From assembly GCA_024752435.1 (NCBI GenBank), contig CP103029.1, forward strand, positions 2,046,001-2,110,000: 64,000 bases of DNA, read 5' to 3'. A program made the translations under genes and the position numbers. This document shows positions 25,011-37,421 of the stretch, in pieces (position 1 is the first letter of the stretch; each line of letters begins with the position of its first letter). A model generated the notes under the pieces. It searched no databases. It worked only from the letters and a program-made list of their open reading frames with translations, and was not told where the DNA came from. The DNA is from Allantophomopsis cytisporea. Taxonomy: Eukaryota > Ascomycota > Leotiomycetes > Phacidiales > Phacidiaceae.

Positions 25011-25672
25011 CATTGGAGCCCTCCGTAATACCACAAATGTGTTTATTGAAAAAAAAAAAACCGCCGAGTCCGGGTTATGTGTAGTACTAACGATCTTGAT
25101 TAGTCTCTCTGTATGGTGTTATAGTGTGTCTTCTTACTACACCTATTTTGTGACAAAAAAGAAGAGAAGAGCATGATGTGAATATGTGTATGATGACGCT
25201 GCAGCCTTGAGAACTATATTTTTACTTACGCCCTTTGTATTCTGTGTGAACTTTCCCAGCCATCTCGACTTACGCACTCGTATACAAGATTTCAAAAATT
25301 TTGATGGAGTTGGAGAAATAGACATCGCCCGTTTCAATTTCATGTTCTATCACTGTAAGTTCGGGCATTATTGTATAAGTTCACAAAGTATGCAGCGTTC
25401 GTTGACTCCATCTACAAACATCAGAATATATCAATCAGTTCAACTGCATAATTATCAAGAATAACAGGCACAAGCAACTACAATTGTAGAGAAACGACAT
25501 ACATATATTCGGCTGTCAATATGTGTGACATCACTCCATCCGTCATCTCGTAATTCGGCACATCTTCATCGCCTCCGTTGCTCACAGTCTTAGAAATAAC
25601 ATACCGACGCAACTCTCGGAACAAAAAGTAACATTAAATATATAAAGCTATGAATGTCCATACCTAAAAATC
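25011..25672. other. Convergent intergenic region
   Basis: About 660 AT-rich bases between two converging genes, including a poly(A) run near 25051. No gene is seen. Confidence 0.5.
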
Positions 25673-26834
25673 TTACAATACTGTATAAGATATACACGAA
25701 ACAAAAATAACCAATGAAAGCACATTTCTTGCGTCATAGGTCACGGCGCCACTATCAGTCGGCGCAATACCCTTCGTAACATTCATCGCCACCGACTTTG
25801 CAGTAAAAGTGACATTCGAAGCATCATCTGTATGTGTAGTCTCTGTGCCAAATTGGAAGACACCGAGGTAATCGGTAGTACTTGGACCACCATATAAAGC
25901 TACAGCCCGAACTAATGGCGAGATATCCGCTGAGAATGAAGTGAGATTTGATGATGATAACCAGGAGAACACGGTTTGACCATCGGTATTGTTTCCAATG
26001 TAAAGGTTGCTATTGAATAACATAGATTGTTAGTAACCTGCTTGTGATTTCTAACCCTTTATGGGAATGAGCGAACTGAGAGTAGACATACAATTTGTTT
26101 TTTCCAAGAGTCTTCACAGCTTGTATACCATCTGGATAACCAAGAGGAGTAACACCACCGAAATCTCCCAACCAAACCATAATCTCATACGTAGGTTCCG
26201 TAGTCGTAGTCGATTTTGCAGGATCGGCGTCAAGGAATAAATCGATTGCAACGTTTGCTATTGTGCCTACCTTCGCAAGTGCATTGTAATCACTGTTTCC
26301 AGTCGCTTTGTCTTCATCCCCTCCTTCGTATGACCATGCCGCTGATATCATCAGGCTGGTGAGGTTCCGTAGTTGTATAGGAAGACTATTGTTGGAATAG
26401 GAAAGGAATCTTATGTTGGGGTAGGCATGTACAAGTGAGGGCGAGGATGACCATCCCCATGTAGAAGAGAATGCGGTCTTGACGCTCGTATCGTCTTTAT
26501 CATCACCGACCTGGTTTTGGTCAGTTGATGCTAACAAAGAAATAAGTGTTTGTAGGCTTCAAGATACTTACGTTCACACATTGAGTTCCTGATCCATCAT
26601 AACCCCATTCGTTTGTTTGAACTATATTGTATCAGTATGTCAATGGCAGTAGACTTTCAATTTCAGCGTACTTTGATAAAGGCCATTAGACGTATTGAAA
26701 TTCTGGTATTGCCCACAATTTTGAGTCTTATTTGTCAGAGTTATAGAGAATTGTGAAGCTGAGACTTGGGACAGCGATGAGAGAGCAAGAAGTGAACCCG
26801 TCAGAGCTGTGTAAGTGATCTGTTTCCCCCACAT
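25673..26834 (-). CDS. Secreted GH12 endo-beta-1,4-glucanase/xyloglucanase with a GPI-like tail
   Basis: This 322-aa glycoside hydrolase family 12 enzyme cleaves beta-1,4-glucans or xyloglucan. Exons are 26672-26834, 26572-26621, 26092-26510 and 25673-26009, and the frame closes exactly. A signal peptide (about residues 1-26, ending ...SQVSA) precedes the beta-jelly-roll. The nucleophile Glu is in TYEIMVWLGDFGG and the acid/base Glu in FQFGTET. The N-terminal NEWGYDG region is also typical. The C-terminus has a hydrophobic stretch of about 15 residues (VLSLVIFVSCISYTV) after a small-residue region, as in a GPI-anchor signal, which is unusual for GH12. Confidence 0.88.
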
Positions 26835-28236
26835 AATTCGAAGAGTTGGATTGATCGTCTGTGGAGAAGTGAATAAAGATGGTGATCAGATATTAAGGTG
26901 ATAAGTACATAATAATTGTACCGAGAAACAACTATGTGAGTGATCTCTGAATTACTGTGCTAAGTTTCATCTTAACAGGAGATGAACTGTTCTCGTTGTC
27001 AACCCATTAGCTGGCAACTGGATGTGGTTTGGATTGACCTGAAAACCACCTATCTATATTGAGAGCAGTCGACAAGAAATATAGCCGCACTAGTATCGCC
27101 CTGCGACTTGGACATTTCATATTTTGTACAAGATATCGAACCCCTATCATCGGCCATCAGCCCGCCCTGATATCTTTTTTTGTTGATGCGCCGGCTATGA
27201 GCCGCGCGCGGAGAAGGCTAAGATAGTAGTCCCATTATTGTCGTCTCTTATCACAAACTCGACAGCCTCATTGGTGATAGCTGAATTTTTACACCAAGTC
27301 ATGAATGTTTGTAAATATGGTCAGACTATATAAAGTGTTCATAGTACTGCCACTGAAGAATACACCTTCACGACTCTTGCTAGACCTTTTCTGCTATCAA
27401 AAGCCCTTCATTTAAGGCTGCTCCAATGCCTACTCACTTCTCAGCTTGGTGTTATCTTTGCGGCTTGCGACTATTAGCGCTAGCTAAGAATGAGGAGAAG
27501 GAGGAGAAGTGTGCGTCTAGTCTAAGATTAAGTATGACCATGATCTAGAGCCGCCACCGAATTGATTAGAATCCAGTTCATCGAAAGGGCAGTCGTTTGT
27601 GCGACCCATTGTTGAAAGCCTCTAATATCCATCAGCTCGGTACCTGAAGCCTCTCAACCTAGTGCGTACAATCGAGATATGTTGCTAATCGGGCACGGAC
27701 GACATCATCCACACATCTTGAAAAGACATCCCCAACCATAGACTGTTAGTATGATTTCTTAGGTTTAAGACACGGCACGACCGAGAATTCGACAAAAGCT
27801 CCAGTCTCTTTTTCTTAAGCGTTAGTTTTGCGGCTAATAATCCCTTTTCTTCTCCCTAAGCGCCAATTATGGGACGAATATATCCGACAGCACCTTCGTA
27901 GCTTCTCTCTGAACCAATTCATAGCATATACTAAAATCTTGAGAGTTGTCAATAGTAACACATTGCGGCTTTCGGAAATGACCTTGACGCCTCAATGTGA
28001 AATGAGCCTCAGCTTTGACTAGCTAGTACAATGGGGTTGTAGTGGAAAGTGTACAATTTTGAGGAGTAGGTTCTATTTCAGTTTACAGAATCACGGCTCA
28101 GAGCCGTCTTGATGGAAATCCAGCACTTATACTATGGGTGGTCTCCATTGTCTCTTCTATAGACCAACACTTCATAGCAGCGAGAAGTTGTGTCCTTTCT
28201 TTCTATTCTGTATTTTCTTGTTTAAGGGTTGTCAAA
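26835..28236. other. Intergenic region with one short coding-like fragment
   Basis: About 1.4 kb between divergent genes. Most is AT-rich and non-coding. A 41-codon frame at 27426-27548 starting MPTHFSAWCYLCGL resembles the N-terminus of some fungal proteins with a Cys pair, with a possible donor inside, but no following exon could be joined. The 28138 ATG upstream of the glycosyltransferase is in frame but is taken as leader. Confidence 0.4.
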
Positions 28237-31083
28237 ATGTCGCCCTTGGCACCGAATGATCGTGATGAACGTCTTCATGTACCGAGGCGAAGTTTTCACC
28301 CAAATGATCCGTTCGCCGACACTCCCACGGATCGCCACGTTCATTTTCAATCGGGTACAGATAGTGAAGGATATGGGTTCTCAGGATTGAGTAGCCCTGG
28401 CCTCTCTGAGATAAGTAGCCCTGGGCTCTCCTCAGGACTGAGTAGCCCTTATCGACAGCACGGATTCTCAACAGATGACGAACTGTCCATGTCAAGCGAT
28501 GACGAGATACACGAGGAAAAAGACATTACAGACAGTAGAACAAATCATGGCTTTGAGGATGTCGAACAATACGCCACGGATGGCAGTAGAGACGCAAGAG
28601 CTTCAAACGCAGAGGTAAAAGCCTAGTACCATATACGTCGTTCGACTTGCTCACCGTGATAGAGTCGAGTATTTACATCAACGAATCCATTCCGAGATGA
28701 AAAGGAAATCATCACCTACAATGACCCTCGCAATGATATTGAGCTGGTCAAGCCAAATCCACGACGAAAGGCTTCCGTACATCTCCAACATGCTAAGACC
28801 GTCACAAAGGATATCTTGAAGAGGGGATCAGTGGCGGCAATAGGCGTCATCACTACCCCGGCAGATGAAGGATATGATATGGGAAACCCACTCCACCTTA
28901 AGATTGACGAAGTAGGACACGTCGTTTCTGATTTACACCACTCGGAGTCGTTTGATGGCCGAGTACCTCAAAAAACCGGAACGAAGAGACAATCCGTGTT
29001 TCTGAAGGAGGCAGATATTATCAACGGATATACAGCAAGTGATCCTGGTGAATACATAATCAAGAGGCTAGCAGCTCACGATGATATTGAGCATATGTCT
29101 AAGGCAAAGAAAATGATTTATCGAACTTCGCCGATATGGTGCGTTACTGCTCTGGCACTCTACTGGACCTATTTTGCTCTGCGAGTTCACTTTACTCTCG
29201 CCGCTCAACATTCATCACACAAGATATTTCCTATGGCATGGGCTTTCATCGCTGTAGAATTAGGTACCGCAACGCCGATGATGTTGCATCGAATATGGCC
29301 ACTTCTCGTCGTTCGAGGACGAAAACGTCCAAAGCTTCGTCTCGTCGGTAACTCTGTTCCTTCTGTGGATATTGTCATCACATGTTGTGGTGAAGATGAT
29401 AGTATGATCTTCGATACGGCGAAAGCAGCTTGCAACGTGGACTATCCATCCGACCGCTTTCGTGTTATTATTCTCGATGACGGTAACTCGAAAACTCTTC
29501 GTGAGATGGTCGACAGCTGTATTCTCCATAAGTTCGAAAATATGCATTACAGATCTCGCCCAAAATATCCTGGTGTTCCGCATCACTTCAAAGCGGGCAA
29601 TCTCAACTACGGTTTAGAGGAAACGAAAGCTATGAAAGGGGGAGCGGCAAATTTCATTGCTGCTCTGGATGCGGACATGATCCCTGAAAAGGAGTGGCTG
29701 AGAGCATTATTGCCGCATATGTTACAAGATCCAAAGTTGGGTATGACTTGTCCACCTCAAGTGAGTGCATTCTAATGTTGCTTTGTATCGTCGACTGACC
29801 TTGTACCAGCAATTCTACAATGTTCCAGTGAACGATCCTCTAACCCAAAATCTCAATACCTTTATTCACATATCAGAACCCATAAAAGATGCTCTAGGCG
29901 TAGCTTGGTGTACAGGTTCTGGATATATCATGCGGCGTGATGCTTTGGATAGTATCGGCCAATTTCCTCACGGATCACTTGCGGAGGACGTGTTCACTTC
30001 GAGTATGCTTCTCGGTGCTGGCTGGAAGACTGCTTACATCCACGAACCATTACAATTTGGTACCGTTCCTGAGACTTTGTCCGGGCATCTTAAACAAAGG
30101 ACACGTTGGGTAAGTGAAGTCGTGGCATATCAAATTACACACACTGACCTAAATAGACTGTCGGAACCATCCAAACCTCACTTAAACTACGCTTCTGCTT
30201 ATACGGACCGCTTGTCAAGGACATGACAATCTCACAACGCCTATCTGGCTTCGTCTATACCATCTCCTCGCTTTTTACCATCTTTTTGGTCTTGTCTCTA
30301 TTTACTATTCCCGTTGTTTTGGTTTCTGGAGGAACACTTGTTCCATATTCAACCGACAAAGAGCTCATTCTATTGATTCGGTTTTGTTTTCTTGCTATGG
30401 CATCTAACCGCATCAACGAATTTGTTACATATCTACCTTCGGGCTATTCTGTTGGAAAAGGAGACGAAAGAGGAGGGACCTGGATGGCTCCTTGTAAGAA
30501 CCTAGATCCTCCGAAACAAAACCATGCTGACCCTTTATTAGACCACGCTATTGCGGTAATCCAATCATTCCTTCTACCAAAATGGCTCGGTGGCAAAATT
30601 GCCGTCTTCACATCTACAGGAAGTCAATCTTCCGAACTCAGCGAACGCGATGCTCGTCTCCGCGCGCCACTTTTACGTCGACTTAAAGTCACATTATGGG
30701 ATTACAAAGCCTGGATGCACCTCTGCTACATAATTTTCCTTCTCGTCGCCGTCACAATAAGCATGTACAAGTGTTTCCACAATGCTCAGAACAATTCTCA
30801 AAGAAAGAAAGCAATATATTTCCTCACTCATGTTGGCTGGCCACCGGGATTATGGGTAGCCAGTTTGTTCAGTTGTTGGCAGCCTATTCAGTATGCTATC
30901 AGTCCTCCTACCATGCCTGATAGAGAAGATTTGTTGGAAAGGGAAGAGAAAACTGGCGTTCCTTACCCAAAAGAGACGTCGAAGGCTACCATAAATAATA
31001 AGTGGCATGTGCTGCATGAGTTGGAGTATTCTACGGTCACTACATATACCACCTTCTTATTTGTTGTTTCTTTTTGGCTGTAA
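28237..31083 (+). CDS. Cellulose-synthase-like glycosyltransferase family 2 membrane protein
   Basis: This 900-aa processive GT2 has exons 28237-28614, 28663-29760, 29810-30109 and 30157-31083. The first ~280 residues are a Ser/Asp-rich cytosolic region including a repeated GLSSP/EISSPGL element (about residues 45-75). Two membrane helices (about 285-345) precede the catalytic domain. The conserved residues are present: DDGNS (about 398), DADM (about 462), AEDVFTS (about 551) and the processivity motif QRTRW (about 588-592). Further C-terminal helices form the export channel. The likely product is a beta-linked polysaccharide made at the plasma membrane; the actual polymer cannot be told. An alternative start at 28138 would add 33 residues. 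Confidence 0.88.
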
Positions 31084-33229
31084 TTATAATTTTAGAAGTC
31101 TAACATGGGCTTGCACATACACAGATACAATTTAATCGTAATTCCAGGATCCTTTCTCCCTTAGATTTATGATAGAGACAATCCAATAAAGACTGCAGGA
31201 TTATGTAATAGGCTGATATGTATTACTGGCATAATTAAAGAGTCCTTGACTATAGACTTTACATGCTCAATCTTTGATCATAAAGATCTTGACTAGTTCA
31301 TGTTGGGCACAAACTGAAAAGACCAATCTTGCAGTTTCCGCGGGAGAAGCCCAAGAGCCTATTCTAATACCTACACCTGTTGAGGTCAACATTCCGGAGA
31401 ATGCAATACGAATGATCTGATATCGACAGCAAATAATATCTTGGAATGTCCAAATTTATACCAATGATATAATCTATGTAGACGGAATACTGTTCTCGCA
31501 GCTGCTGTTTCTTAGGAAGTATTCCCACTTCACTTAGCATTACGTGGGATAAGCAGCCCTAGTAATATTAGGCATAATTGTTGCTTAGAATTGGGGTCAT
31601 CAGGAGAGGGAGGGGTTTGAACACCCCTCCGTGGAAATTTCTGCAAGGAATCGAGTAAACTGCACATGTAACTCGACATCCTAGCATTCAAAATGTGTGA
31701 TTCTCCACAATGTAGTATGGCATCCACCAGCATGATCTGCTGTGATGTTCCATCGAGACTAATATGGCTCATTAACTCCTCCTACAACAGAGTGCAAGCC
31801 ACTAATATGTCGAAGACATCTACGAGGAATGAGGTTTTCGTTGATCATTCAATGCCTACATTCTTTCGATGTTTGTGTTCAAATGCAGTAAGAGTGCACG
31901 GAAAATGAGTACCCAGAGGGTGCAGAAGGAAGTGACTGGATATCAACTGTACTGAATCGATTGGTTTGAACAGTTACACATATCGCAATGAATGTCCAAT
32001 AGAAATGAGTTCGTTTTCAACCCTCAATCGGGCTTGAAGAAATACGAAAGTACAGCACTTGCAACCGCACGAACCGCTTTGTACTGCATCATCCAGCACT
32101 GACCGGTGCTATCTAGAACACCAATCATCTATTCGACACTACCCCACTCATAATCTACGTGAAAACAGATGTCTTGAACAGGATTAGAAGAAATGCATAT
32201 TGTGCGCTAACTTAAACATTGCCAATACCATAGCTCTCGAACCATTGTCGTCATAGAGATCCTTGTAAATGATGATCTAATGCAGTTTGTCGCCTATCTG
32301 CCAACTCTGGTGAATGAGTTCAAGGGTAAGTTGGTGACTGAACCCGAAACATTGCATGTTACCTCTGTGGTACCACGAAACTCCTTTTTCGATCTCCCGC
32401 CCCTGACGGGCTCCATGTTTCTACACTTTAAGCGGATCGTGCCGCCATATAATAAATGCGGGACGTTGACATTAGCCGTTCAATCAACGCATCGTCAAAA
32501 ACCAAGTTTGGTAGTGCATAACCCGCCACACCTGGGATCAATGCTCATGCTATATGGCAAACCATTAATTGGTCTACCACTAGATTTTAACAATGGGCCT
32601 GCTATAGATCTTCTGGTATCCCATGTTTATTCTCGCCAGAGCTCAACTAATTATGGCATGATGGATTTAGCCGAACGCACGAGTAGAACTTAAGAGTAGT
32701 ATTAAACCCATGCCTTGGGCATTAGAGTTGCCTTTTAATATAATTGAGGCTCTCTTGATCCCCACAATTAGTCTAGGGAAGTGCCAGGCTATTTGGCAAG
32801 TTCGAGTTAAGGCTAGAACATGCTTTTCCCGTTTCGCTTCAATGGATGATGGTAATGCAAGTAGGTCCCGGTGTGTCTGCATGATCTCAAGAATAACTCA
32901 ACGAAGACTCCTTAATATCAAAAGATTCTTCTCTCAAACAATTAGCCTAATAGCCTTCGTATCTCGCATGATGATGGGAGCATATGGATAGCAATGAGGA
33001 GTCGTTCGGTAGAGAGGAATGCTACGATGTGAACTGTCTCTTTGCAGGGAGGAAGTCTGCGGAGAAAAGGAATCTGAATGCTTCAGGTTCTCGGTTCAAA
33101 GCTTATATGGAAGTTCAGAGAGACAGGTCTTGTGTTATAAAGCCCGCTGGAGGTACTGCTATTTCCCCAGGCAAACCAATACTCACGATCTTTATCTTCT
33201 GACTTCAAACATTTCTCAACGTTCTCAAC
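31084..33229. other. Gene-poor interval
   Basis: About 2.1 kb with no gene I can support. The longest frame (32280-32693, + strand, 137 codons) shows no recognisable motif or signal peptide and its codon use looks random. The last 200 bases should be the promoter of the CE5 gene. Confidence 0.5.
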
Positions 33230-34057
33230 ATGTTGACTTTCAAAACCGCAGCATTGTTCCTCCTCACTCGCTCAATCCTGGCTTCCCCCATCGAAGTCAT
33301 GGAACCCGAGAAACGACAGAGCTGCCCCAATATCCATGTCTTTGGTGCCCGTGAGACCACAGTATCCGCTGGTTATGGCTCCGCAGGCACGGTGGTGAAT
33401 TTGATCCTTAATTCTCATTCCGGAGCTACTTCAGAGGCCATAGACTATCCTGCATGTGGTGGACAAGCCAGCTGTGGTAGTGTCAGCTACGCCAACTCCG
33501 TGGTTGACGGTATCAACGCTGTTGTGACTGCTGTGAACACTTTCAACTCGCAGTGCCCAAGTACACAGCTTGTCCTGGTTGGATACTCGCAGGTAAGTTT
33601 TATGAGACATGCTCATTCTTAAACAATCCTAAGAATGAAATTTGCTAATCAGCCTAGGGGGGTCAAATTTTCGACGATGCTCTTTGTGGTGGCGGCGATA
33701 CTAATGAAGGCTATTATAATACCGCCGTTCCTCTCTCTGCATCAGCTGTAAGCATGGTCAAGGCAGCCATTTTCATGGGAGATCCTCGCTATGTCGCTGG
33801 TCTCTCCTATGAGGTCGGCAGCTGCACTGCTCAAGGAGTAAGCATACTGTTACGTTTTGTTTGGCATCAGCTGATAAGATACTTAGTTTGCCGCTCGTCC
33901 GGCTGGATTCTCTTGTCCATCTGCCTCAATCATCCAATCTTACTGCGATGCTTCTGACCCATACTGCTGCAACGGCAACGATGCGGCTACTCACCAGGGA
34001 TATGGCAGCGAGTACGGACAAGCTGCTCTGAACTTTGTCAACAGCAAGTTGACCTAA
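33230..34057 (+). CDS. Secreted CE5 acetylxylan esterase / cutinase-family hydrolase
   Basis: This 237-aa carbohydrate esterase family 5 protein removes acetyl groups from xylan (or related ester bonds) outside the cell. Exons are 33230-33592, 33658-33837 and 33887-34057. A signal peptide (about residues 1-19) is followed by a short propeptide ending in Lys-Arg before QSCPNIHVFGARETT. The nucleophile Ser is in GYSQGG, split by intron 1 immediately after the Gln; the catalytic Asp is probably in CDASDPYCC and the His in HQGYGSEYG. Several Cys pairs support disulfides. The motif set is closer to acetylxylan esterases than to true cutinases. Confidence 0.92.
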
Positions 34058-34960
34058 ACCCTCTGAGCGTTGGATGGTAATGAACGGGGGAAGGAACATT
34101 GCATGTCAAAAAGTCAGCAAAGGTAGCTCTGCAATGGTGATAGTTGATCTGGTTGGATTCATAAACCCTTCGGACCGATGATTATAGATCTCGTGAATCT
34201 AGATTTATGGGATACGTTGCTATCAACGTTTGAGTTTGTGAGACTCATAAGCTCCAAAATGATTGAGTGAATTCTGCCGCTGCATTTTCGAGTTTATGTC
34301 AATCTCCGTAGTTGATGAATATAGAGTGCGCATTTTCCTGATTGACCACGAAGCTGCGGAGAGTGAGTTGCGGCTATGCGAGACCCGATGCACCCGGAAG
34401 TTTCGAAGAGCTTCAAGAATGCCACCTTCAGTCACATAGGATCAACAGGAACTGCTTCTCCAAATATCTGAAACCCAGAATTCGTCCTTATCTCCCAAGC
34501 GTCTATTGTTTCCATTCCCCAGGCTTCTAACGCCGGCAATGCCGCCAGCACTCTAGCCGCTCGAACCGCCGTTGCCCCCCTAGCTACAACTCTATCTCCC
34601 ATACTCGAGCGCCTTCATCGACCAGATTGCCCCGGTCTCTATTGTCAGCAATCCTACCTGAACTCCTATCAGAGCATCGCCAAAAGGTAACGCACACTCG
34701 CTTGATAGTCACAAAGAGTCGTCTGTGCTCTCTTTCGAGGATAGATTTCAAGACGAGCCAGAGAAAAGTATGATGATAACGATTACATCATCATCATAGT
34801 GAAAGAGAGCTAGGATCTCAGTTTGTAAAATCAACCCTCACATTTCACCTAAAGAATATTGCAAGGTTTTTATTCTTACATAGATTCCTTATATCGTATA
34901 TATATATACAAACAAAGAGGCTTGATATAATCCGTGACGAGAGTGCTTTTCATAGGCCAC
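34058..34960. other. Intergenic region containing an orphan coding-like exon
   Basis: About 900 bases between the esterase and the aquaporin relic. Only 34523-34690 looks coding; it is listed separately. The rest is AT-rich, with a short TA run near 34898-34912. Confidence 0.45.
34523..34690 (+). pseudogene. Orphan coding-like exon, possible gene remnant
   Basis: A 55-codon open stretch preceded by a pyrimidine-rich acceptor-like TTTCCATTCCCCAG. It encodes an Ala/Leu-rich segment with two Cys (DCPGLYC) and ends in AAAAGGTAACG, which contains a donor-like GTAACG and an in-frame TAA. Its base composition is clearly GC-richer than its flanks. No neighbouring exon can be joined and no family is recognised, so it may be the leftover of a decayed gene. 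Confidence 0.3.
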
Positions 34961-36281
34961 TTACACAGACTCATCATGATAAGGTGGAATAAAGTGGTAG
35001 AATGCACCATTCACAATGCTAGCGGTGAGAGCCGCAAGCCAGTGGATACAGTGGCCTCCCATAACCTCTTTCGCCGCGATCAGTCCCAAGCATCGGGCTG
35101 GATTTAGAGCTAGAAGGGGAAAAACTGACCTAAATTAGCGATGTATATATTTTATTCAGTTGTAGGTTGTACTCCTAAGCAGAAGAGCTGAACTTTGGCA
35201 AAGAAATATAGATTGCAAAGAAGAGACTTATAACTTACAGGCGCCATACCATCCTACTTTCACAAAACCAGTCGCAAAACAGGATAAGGCGACAGTGAGA
35301 CCGACAAGGACAGGACTGAAGGCTGCTCTAAGGACCTGGCTTTGACGAGGATCAAGTCCAACGCCGAAAGAAACAAAGATCACAGAGAGAGCTGTGCCAG
35401 TCTCCAGGACATAGGCCTGACCATAGCTGATCAATGAGGTGTTTATGGTGCAACCGGTGATAATGCCCTAGCCATAACAGATAATTAACATTTGCCACGC
35501 AACGAGATGAACTGTATATGAATGGATACTAAGCATTTTTCCTGGATTTTGAAAATAACGAGAGTTAAGCTATACACACCAAGGGATAATAATCATCAGC
35601 GCCAAGACCCAGCTTCAAGATAAAAGCCCCACAAATTGCACCAATACATTGAGCAAGGATATAAAGGAGCGAACGAGGAAACGTTGATAGACCAGCTATA
35701 AATGTGGAAATAGTGATGAAGGGATTTAGATGACCACCAGATGCTGGCGCGGTCGTATAGGTAAACAGACTGACCGTAATTCAATTGACAAGAGAGCCGA
35801 TTAGAGGTACTGCCAGAGGATTCGACTGAAGGTATGGACTCAGAGCCGATGGTATTAGACCGACGGTAAAAACCATCATGGCTGTACCTGATGCAATTTT
35901 AGGAAAGGCTGTTCATTGGGAACACAAACTACAGATCCAAACAAGTAGAATATATAGAAGTTACTTACCCCAGCATTCTATGATGGCAGATTTCCAGATG
36001 GTTAGTTGATAGAAGCCGTTGAAATCCAAAGCGTCTCTCAAAGTGTGCAGGGGAGCAGCATCCGGCGTCTTCTTCATTTATTTCGCATTTGAGTCGGAAG
36101 GAGCGGTTTGGCCGACGGTGAAGTCCTGGTTACCACCAATACGACCTGCAAATGGCAGGGCCGGTGCATGCGCATACGTATCTCTATCCTTAGAAGACAA
36201 GGCAAAATTTTGATTGCCTCCAAGGCGACCGGCGAAGGGGATGGAAGTGCCATTATCTTCAGAGAGTTGTTTTGGTTCCAT
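34961..36281 (-). pseudogene. Aquaporin/MIP-family channel gene with two premature stops
   Basis: Exons 35969-36281, 35580-35908, 35239-35467 and 34961-35109 join to exactly 340 codons with intact GT..AG sites. The protein resembles fungal MIP channels: the first pore box is GGHLNPFIT (NPF instead of NPA) and the second is GASLNPARCLG, with about six hydrophobic helices. The frame contains a TAA at codon 68 (36078-36080) and a TGA at codon 147 (35781-35783), the latter inside a membrane segment. The TAA is followed directly by an ATG that could serve as a new start, but the TGA has no such excuse. Splice sites and frame are otherwise perfect, so inactivation looks recent. Confidence 0.75.
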
Positions 36282-37421
36282 GGCAGTATGCTGTGAGGTG
36301 AAAGCAGCGGTGGCGTAGACGAAAGCGAAAGGCTAACAACTCACCTGAAAGCAGGACACGTAGAGGTAGCACGACGAACCCTATATATGTATGCTTTGGG
36401 CTACAACCCTAGCAGAGCCTTGCACCTTTTTGCAAATTGCCATAAGTTTCTTGCAAGTCAAGGGATTATAAGCTTTTTAGAAATAACACTACGACCACGT
36501 GATATAATCGGTCTTCTTGTCAACCTAGCGTGCCTGGACCGTGGACCACACTCCGCTAGCGGCTGCGACGTAAGCTTAGCGTATAAGCACAGATCACTGA
36601 ATTGAGTGTAATCTAACATCATTATACTGACTGTATCGTATGGGATAAAAGCCGCACCCCGGTGCTACTATGTGATTGATTTATAAACCCTACACACTCA
36701 TATTGCTATATAATTGAATGTTCGTACTCAAGCTGCAGTTACACACCCCACTGGTGATGGCGCTCTATATTACAAGCAGAAAACGAAGAAGAAAAGACTC
36801 AGTGGACGACCACATAAATGCCTGGTTGCACCGAAGAAGTTAAAGAGGTAGAAAAACTGAAGGGTTTTCGGGTAGAACCAGATAGTTGTATTGTACGTAG
36901 GACATAATGGAGTTCAGCTAATCGAGTTTTATAGTTTGTAAATAATCCCTATTTATCTTAATGTTAGGGTTACAATTCGAGTTTTCTTTTCTTGTCTTTT
37001 TCCTTTGTTATTTTTGAGAAAGCCATCAAGATAGAGAAGTTAACCCTAGTCTTAGTTTACGTCTTGTTATAGAATTCGAAGGCACAGCAAGCAGAGTAGT
37101 CAGGTCGGTTTAGCACTAATAGAACACCAAAACTCTACAATATCACTCACATATAACTCTACAATACTACGCTGGAATTGAAATTGAAATCTAGATTGGT
37201 GTACAGCGTTGTCTTCGCAGTATTAACAAGGATTGAAAAATTGGTCTTGGTAATTATTTGATGTGTTAACAGTATGTTGTATCCACTCTATAAGTAGTCT
37301 ACTTTTAGCCCCAAACCGAATCTAAAGGAACGATGAGAATGCGCTTAATAGCAATTACTTTTAGGGTACCTTTCTGGTAGTCCTCTGTTCAGGTCTGATG
37401 TTATTGAACCAAGTCTTCCAA
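36282..37421. other. Intergenic region
   Basis: About 1.1 kb of AT-rich sequence without a gene. The first few hundred bases would have been the promoter of the aquaporin gene. Confidence 0.5.

Noticed and set aside
32280..32693. 137-codon open frame between the GT2 and CE5 genes
   Set aside because: No signal peptide, motif or coding-like composition was seen.
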